Assembly (NCBI GenBank): GCA_946405675.1
Contig: CAMJIC010000003.1
Location: forward strand, 1-30,599
Direction of reading: 5' to 3'
Length of the DNA stretch: 30,599 bases
Origin: an uncultured Clostridia bacterium
Lineage (GTDB): Bacteria; Bacillota; Clostridia; Lachnospirales; Lachnospiraceae
Shown: positions 27,232 through 30,599 of the stretch, one piece after another
How positions within the stretch are numbered: the stretch's first letter is position 1
How the letters are laid out: every line of letters begins with the position of its first letter
Translations under genes and position numbers: made by a program
Notes under the pieces: generated by a model
Told to the model about the DNA's origin: nothing
What the model saw: only the letters and a program-made list of their open reading frames with translations
The model's database searches: none

Positions 27232-29787
27232 ATGGAACAGTCAGGAAGACCTGCATTGATGCAATTGCAGGTCGGCAACTTGAAAAGGATATTCTTAACA
27301 GCAGGGATCATGTTTGCATTGATCCTGTTTGTATTTTTTTTTAATCTTCCGAATCCAAACATGATCCTGATTGCAGGACTTGTCCTGTGCTCAGCCCTGT
27401 TTGGGTTCAGCGGAGGGATCGTCGCTGGGATCATCATGCTGGGATACACGATGTACTTTTTCTCCACAGATCATAGCTTCGTACACTTTACGTCTGAGAA
27501 TCTCCAGAAGGTCGGGGTTACACTGGTGGGGGTTACAGCAGACGTCCTGCTTGTCTGCATCCTGAAGCAGTCCGAGATCCGTGCCTTCAGCAAGATTGAT
27601 GACCTGACAAAGAGCCTTCAAATTGAAAATGAAAAGCTTGAGCAGATGTCGCTGACGGATGCGCTGACAGGGATCAGAAACAGGATGGCGCTCCGTCTGG
27701 ATTATGATTCTTATCTGGGACATGCCGCCACCGTCATGATGATGGATCTTGATGATTTTAAGCTCATAAACGATACACGCGGGCATGAGGAAGGGGACCG
27801 CATCCTGCGCGAAATCGGGATGCTTCTTTCCCGTACATTCGGAAAAGAACAATGCTACCGCTATGGCGGAGATGAATTCCTCGTGATCATACCGGATATG
27901 CCTGTGTCAGAATTTGAAGATAAGCTGGACGAAATGCTTCAGTCCAGGCCTGTGATTGATGGAAATTCCCGCGCTGTTTTTTCCATCGGATATGTTCACG
28001 CACAGCTGGATCGTCCGGATGACCTTCGTACGCTCATCTCAAACGCGGATGAAAAAATGTATGAGGTGAAAAGGGACAGGCACCATGCCCCTGCGATTGA
28101 GAAAGATTCTACAGGATCCCGGACGGAGATTTCAGAGTATACTGCGGATGGCATGAGGCAATATCTGAATGAGATGTCTGGTAAGTATGATCTTGCCCGT
28201 GTGGTGGATCCGATCGAGTGCCGGATCATTGACATCCAGGAGGATGGCAGGATCAATATGAATGAAAGATGCTACGGCATATGGAATGCGGAGCAGAAAT
28301 GCCTGAACTGCTCCAGCGCGGCTGCATGCAGAAGCGGGTGCCATCAGGAAAAGGCGGAGCATTTCAAAGATGATGTCTACTTCATCCAGTCAGATCCGGT
28401 CAAGCTGAAACTTCCTGACGGAAGCTCATATAATGCTGTCGTGGAACTGGTAAAGGTCGGGAAGGAGAGCAGCCGGGCAGCCAATGACAGGGAGGCGGAA
28501 AACATCGGAAACCGGGCGGCACATTATCTCGCCCGCCATGACAGCCTCACAAATGCTTTGAATGCGGAAGCATTTTATGATCTTTGCCGTGAGAAGATCC
28601 AGAATGAAGATGGCATCTCCTGGGTGATGATCACAAGTAATATCATGAACTTCCGGCTGGTGAATACCCTGTTCAGCGTGCAGAAAGGAAATGAGATTCT
28701 GATCAGGACTGCATCTATGCTGAGGAGAATTTCTGAACGGGCGAATGGCTTATGCGGACGGCTTGGCGGGGATCAGTTTGGGCTCCTGATTCCAGCGGAG
28801 TTTTATAAGGAGAAGGATCTCCAGGATGCTGCATGTACACTTGCTGAAGGTTTTCACAGCGGGATCTTTACTTTCTGTATTCATTTTGGTGTTTACCAAC
28901 TTGATGATTCCACTATTCCCGTTTCGGTTATGTGCGGACGGGCGAATTCAGCGCTCCGTACAATCCGGGACGATATGTCTCAGACGATTGCTTATTTTAA
29001 TAATGATATCCTGCAGAAGATTCTCTTTGAACAAAAAGTGCTTGGCAGTTTTGAAAAGGCTTTGAAGGACGGGGAGTTCAGGATGTATCTGCAGCCTCTT
29101 GTGGAAGGAAGCGGTAAAGTGATCGGTGCGGAAGCACTGGCCAGGTGGTACAGGAGCGACGGCATAGTTGTTATGCCGGGAGATTTCATAGAAATACTGG
29201 AAGACGCTGGACAGATCCAGAAACTTGATGTGTATATCTGGGAGCTGGCGGTGAAGCAGCTGAGCATCTGGAAAGAGACAGAAAGAAGCGGCCTGTCTAT
29301 TTCCGTGAATATGTCAGCAAAGGACCTGTTCAGCATTGATGTGTATGATGTACTCACAAAGCTGATTGAGAAATACGGTGTGGACAGCAGTGCCCTCAGG
29401 CTGGAGATAACGGAAACCGCACTGCTTGTTGATCCGGAAAAGAGCGATGCCGTCATATCAAGGCTCCGACAAAGGGGATTCATCATTGAAATTGATGACT
29501 TTGGAAAGGGGTATTCCTCGCTGGGGCTCCTGAAAAACATTACGGCTGATGTGATAAAGATTGATATGAGCTTCCTGCAGGAGATCAGGGACAACGAACG
29601 AAATGCGCTTATCCTGAGATCCGTGATCGGCCTTTCCGATTCTCTGGGAATGGATGTGATCACAGAGGGGGTCGAAACACAGCAGCAGCTTCAAGTGCTT
29701 ACGGAAATGGGATGCAATCTTTTTCAGGGCTATTATTTCTCACGCCCGCTTCCAGTTGACATATTCGAAAAAGAGATCGCTGTGTAA
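27232..29787 (+). CDS. GGDEF-GGDEF-EAL c-di-GMP protein with Cys-rich centre
   Basis: An 851-residue protein. Residues 18-110 hold several membrane helices. GGDEF domain 1 spans about 137-280 with intact YGGDEF (212-216). A central region of about 300-425 contains Cys347, Cys357, Cys360, Cys366, Cys370 and His371. A second, degenerate GGDEF spans about 430-590 (LGGDQF, 512-516). The EAL domain spans about 605-850 with EAL at 634-636, NMSAKDL, LEITET, IDDFGKGYSS, IKIDMSFL, EGVET and QGYYFS all present, so phosphodiesterase activity is expected. Neither GGDEF carries a clear RxxD site. GAGG precedes the ATG. It likely counteracts the cyclase encoded upstream. Confidence 0.9.
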   Translation: MEQSGRPALMQLQVGNLKRIFLTAGIMFALILFVFFFNLPNPNMILIAGLVLCSALFGFSGGIVAGIIMLGYTMYFFSTDHSFVHFTSENLQKVGVTLVGVTADVLLVCILKQSEIRAFSKIDDLTKSLQIENEKLEQMSLTDALTGIRNRMALRLDYDSYLGHAATVMMMDLDDFKLINDTRGHEEGDRILREIGMLLSRTFGKEQCYRYGGDEFLVIIPDMPVSEFEDKLDEMLQSRPVIDGNSRAVFSIGYVHAQLDRPDDLRTLISNADEKMYEVKRDRHHAPAIEKDSTGSRTEISEYTADGMRQYLNEMSGKYDLARVVDPIECRIIDIQEDGRINMNERCYGIWNAEQKCLNCSSAAACRSGCHQEKAEHFKDDVYFIQSDPVKLKLPDGSSYNAVVELVKVGKESSRAANDREAENIGNRAAHYLARHDSLTNALNAEAFYDLCREKIQNEDGISWVMITSNIMNFRLVNTLFSVQKGNEILIRTASMLRRISERANGLCGRLGGDQFGLLIPAEFYKEKDLQDAACTLAEGFHSGIFTFCIHFGVYQLDDSTIPVSVMCGRANSALRTIRDDMSQTIAYFNNDILQKILFEQKVLGSFEKALKDGEFRMYLQPLVEGSGKVIGAEALARWYRSDGIVVMPGDFIEILEDAGQIQKLDVYIWELAVKQLSIWKETERSGLSISVNMSAKDLFSIDVYDVLTKLIEKYGVDSSALRLEITETALLVDPEKSDAVISRLRQRGFIIEIDDFGKGYSSLGLLKNITADVIKIDMSFLQEIRDNERNALILRSVIGLSDSLGMDVITEGVETQQQLQVLTEMGCNLFQGYYFSRPLPVDIFEKEIAV

Positions 29788-29962
29788 ATCAGAATTTGAT
29801 ATCCTGTTTTTATTGATTGCCATGATGGCCGGAATTGGAAAACGGTTTTTGTGTGTAGATCTGAAACCTCATTCTGTAAACGTAATAACAATGAAATAAG
29901 ATGTCGGATGCGGAAGCGCATCATTGCATCTGGCACCGGGAATCGAACAAAGGAGCCATGTT
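29788..29962. other. Intergenic region before the YbaK gene, with tRNA-3'-end-like tract
   Basis: No gene is visible. On the minus strand 29932-29949 reads TTCGATTCCCGGTGCC, like a tRNA T-loop and 3' acceptor, but no cloverleaf can be completed. GATGCGGAAGCGCATC (29906-29921) forms a 6-bp hairpin (GATGCG/CGCATC). Part of this stretch is copied at 11176. Confidence 0.35.
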
Positions 29963-30439
29963 ATGTCATTGGAAAGAGCGAGAGAATACTTAAAGTCAAA
30001 GGGATTTGAATCAAATATCATTATTCCCGAACATAGCAGTGCGACTGTTGCCGAAGCGGCGCAGGCGCTCGGATGTGAGCCGGGAATGATTGCGAAGACC
30101 CTGTCATTTTTGCAGAGCGGTCCGGATGGTTTGGATAAAGCTGTGCTGATCCTTGCGGAAGGCATGGCACGGGTCGATAACAGAAAGTATAAAGACCGGT
30201 TCGGCTGCAAGGCAAAAATGATTCCGGCAGATCTTGTGGAGGAGATGACGGGCCACGGCATCGGCGGAGTATGTCCGTTTGGAGTGAAAGAAGGTGTCGT
30301 GATCTATCTGGATCAAAGCCTGAAAAAGCATGAGACCGTTTATCCTGCTGCCGGGACAGACCACAGTGCTGTGAAGCTTACAATTGCAGAACTGGAGGAG
30401 TGCTGCGGAAGGCCTGAGTGGGTTGATGTGTGTAAATGA
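29963..30439 (+). CDS. YbaK/EbsC-type aminoacyl-tRNA deacylase
   Basis: A 158-residue YbaK/ProX-type domain protein. It shows SSATVAEAAQALGCEPGMIA, then KTLSFLQ with the conserved Lys, LILAEGMARVDNRKYKDRFG, GHGIGGVCPFGVKEGVVIYL (the GGxxPFG loop) and AAGTDHSAVKLTIAELEE. Members hydrolyse mischarged tRNAs such as Cys- or Ala-tRNAPro, or act on free aminoacyl groups; the specificity is not readable. AAGGAG eight bases upstream supports ATG 29963. Codons 22-28 and the upstream region are duplicated in shortened form at 11176-11213. Confidence 0.88.
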   Translation: MSLERAREYLKSKGFESNIIIPEHSSATVAEAAQALGCEPGMIAKTLSFLQSGPDGLDKAVLILAEGMARVDNRKYKDRFGCKAKMIPADLVEEMTGHGIGGVCPFGVKEGVVIYLDQSLKKHETVYPAAGTDHSAVKLTIAELEECCGRPEWVDVCK

Positions 30440-30599
30440 GCCTGACAAAGATCTGAACATGGTATTGGATGTTGTGGATCCTGGCTGCGGAGGCGGACGC
30501 AATGCAGGTGAGACATTGAAAAGATATGCTCCTGCGCATGTAACTCTTGCATTTGCGGTGACTGCATTCTGCGGGATGTCCATGAGCGGCTATGCCGTG
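30426..30599 (+). pseudogene. Chimera of methyltransferase N-terminus and DUF4405 fragment, open at window end
   Basis: ATG 30426 overlaps the YbaK gene and stays open to the window end. It reads MCVNEPDKDLNMVLDVVDPG, then CGGGRNAGETLKRYAPAHVT, a class I methyltransferase motif I region (LDxGCGGGRN) with three extra residues before GCGGG. It then continues LAFAVTAFCGMSMSGYAV, identical to residues 77-94 of the DUF4405 protein at 18538. The join falls in a membrane-helix codon run and keeps the frame. The continuation is outside the window. Confidence 0.6.

Noticed and set aside
29906..29950. Possible tRNA gene on the minus strand
   Set aside because: Only the T-loop/acceptor-like end is present; no D arm, anticodon arm or pairing 5' acceptor strand can be found.

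Overview
The window looks like a chromosomal stretch from a Lachnospiraceae-type gut Clostridium. This rests on GGAGG-type ribosome binding sites, DUF4405, cyclophilin-like and flavodoxin proteins, the AmmeMemoRadiSam trio, LSM-like/GNAT fusions and GGDEF/EAL proteins typical of that family. The assignment is inferred from protein character, not from a marker gene. I see no rRNA, complete tRNA, CRISPR array, transposase or phage structural gene.

Layout. 1-1780: a BspA-like leucine-rich repeat gene surrounded by gene debris (a rhomboid C-terminus, two separate RecD2 pieces, and a piece of a gene that recurs at 24.6 kb). 1785-4787: two alpha/beta hydrolases, a small unknown gene whose 3' end is duplicated at the left window edge, and a rhomboid protease that has lost its C-terminal catalytic His. 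4804-8338: a YhhN-family membrane protein and a LysR regulator on the minus strand, divergent from a cytoplasmic flavodoxin, an NTF2-like protein and an exported flavodoxin. Two tandem copies of a 77-bp palindromic repeat lie between the first two of these. 8345-8517: a near-identical copy of part of the LysR gene found at 11.4 kb. 8712-10979: a translationally coupled AmmeMemoRadiSam operon (protein B, AMMECR1, radical SAM). 10980-11430: more gene fragments. 11441-15801: a second LysR gene divergent from a small helical protein, an alpha/beta hydrolase, an exported cyclophilin-like/aldo-keto reductase fusion and an exported Ig-like/cyclophilin-like protein, ending in a third 77-bp repeat and a strong terminator. 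15933-20480: a TetR regulator with two self-operator candidates, then aldo/keto reductase, exported flavodoxin, DUF4405 cytochrome-b-like membrane protein, a coiled-coil protein and a SIMPL protein. 20602-23846: a UvrA-like ABC ATPase and an LSM-like/GNAT protein. 23847-24450: debris (DUF3990 and rhomboid remnants). 24452-29787: a hypothetical protein and two c-di-GMP proteins (a sensor diguanylate cyclase and a GGDEF-GGDEF-EAL protein). 29963-end: a YbaK-type deacylase, then an in-frame chimera of a methyltransferase N-terminus and a DUF4405 fragment.

Two themes stand out. First, the two LysR loci and the TetR locus share one repertoire: flavodoxins (two with signal peptides), aldo/keto reductases (one exported and fused to a cyclophilin-like domain), cyclophilin-like proteins and a His-rich DUF4405 membrane protein. 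This suggests a partly extracytoplasmic redox system in which DUF4405 could carry electrons to exported flavodoxins; that is inference. Second, at least five intergenic islands are mosaics of gene fragments. Several fragments are pieces of genes present elsewhere in the window, joined end to end and sometimes in frame.
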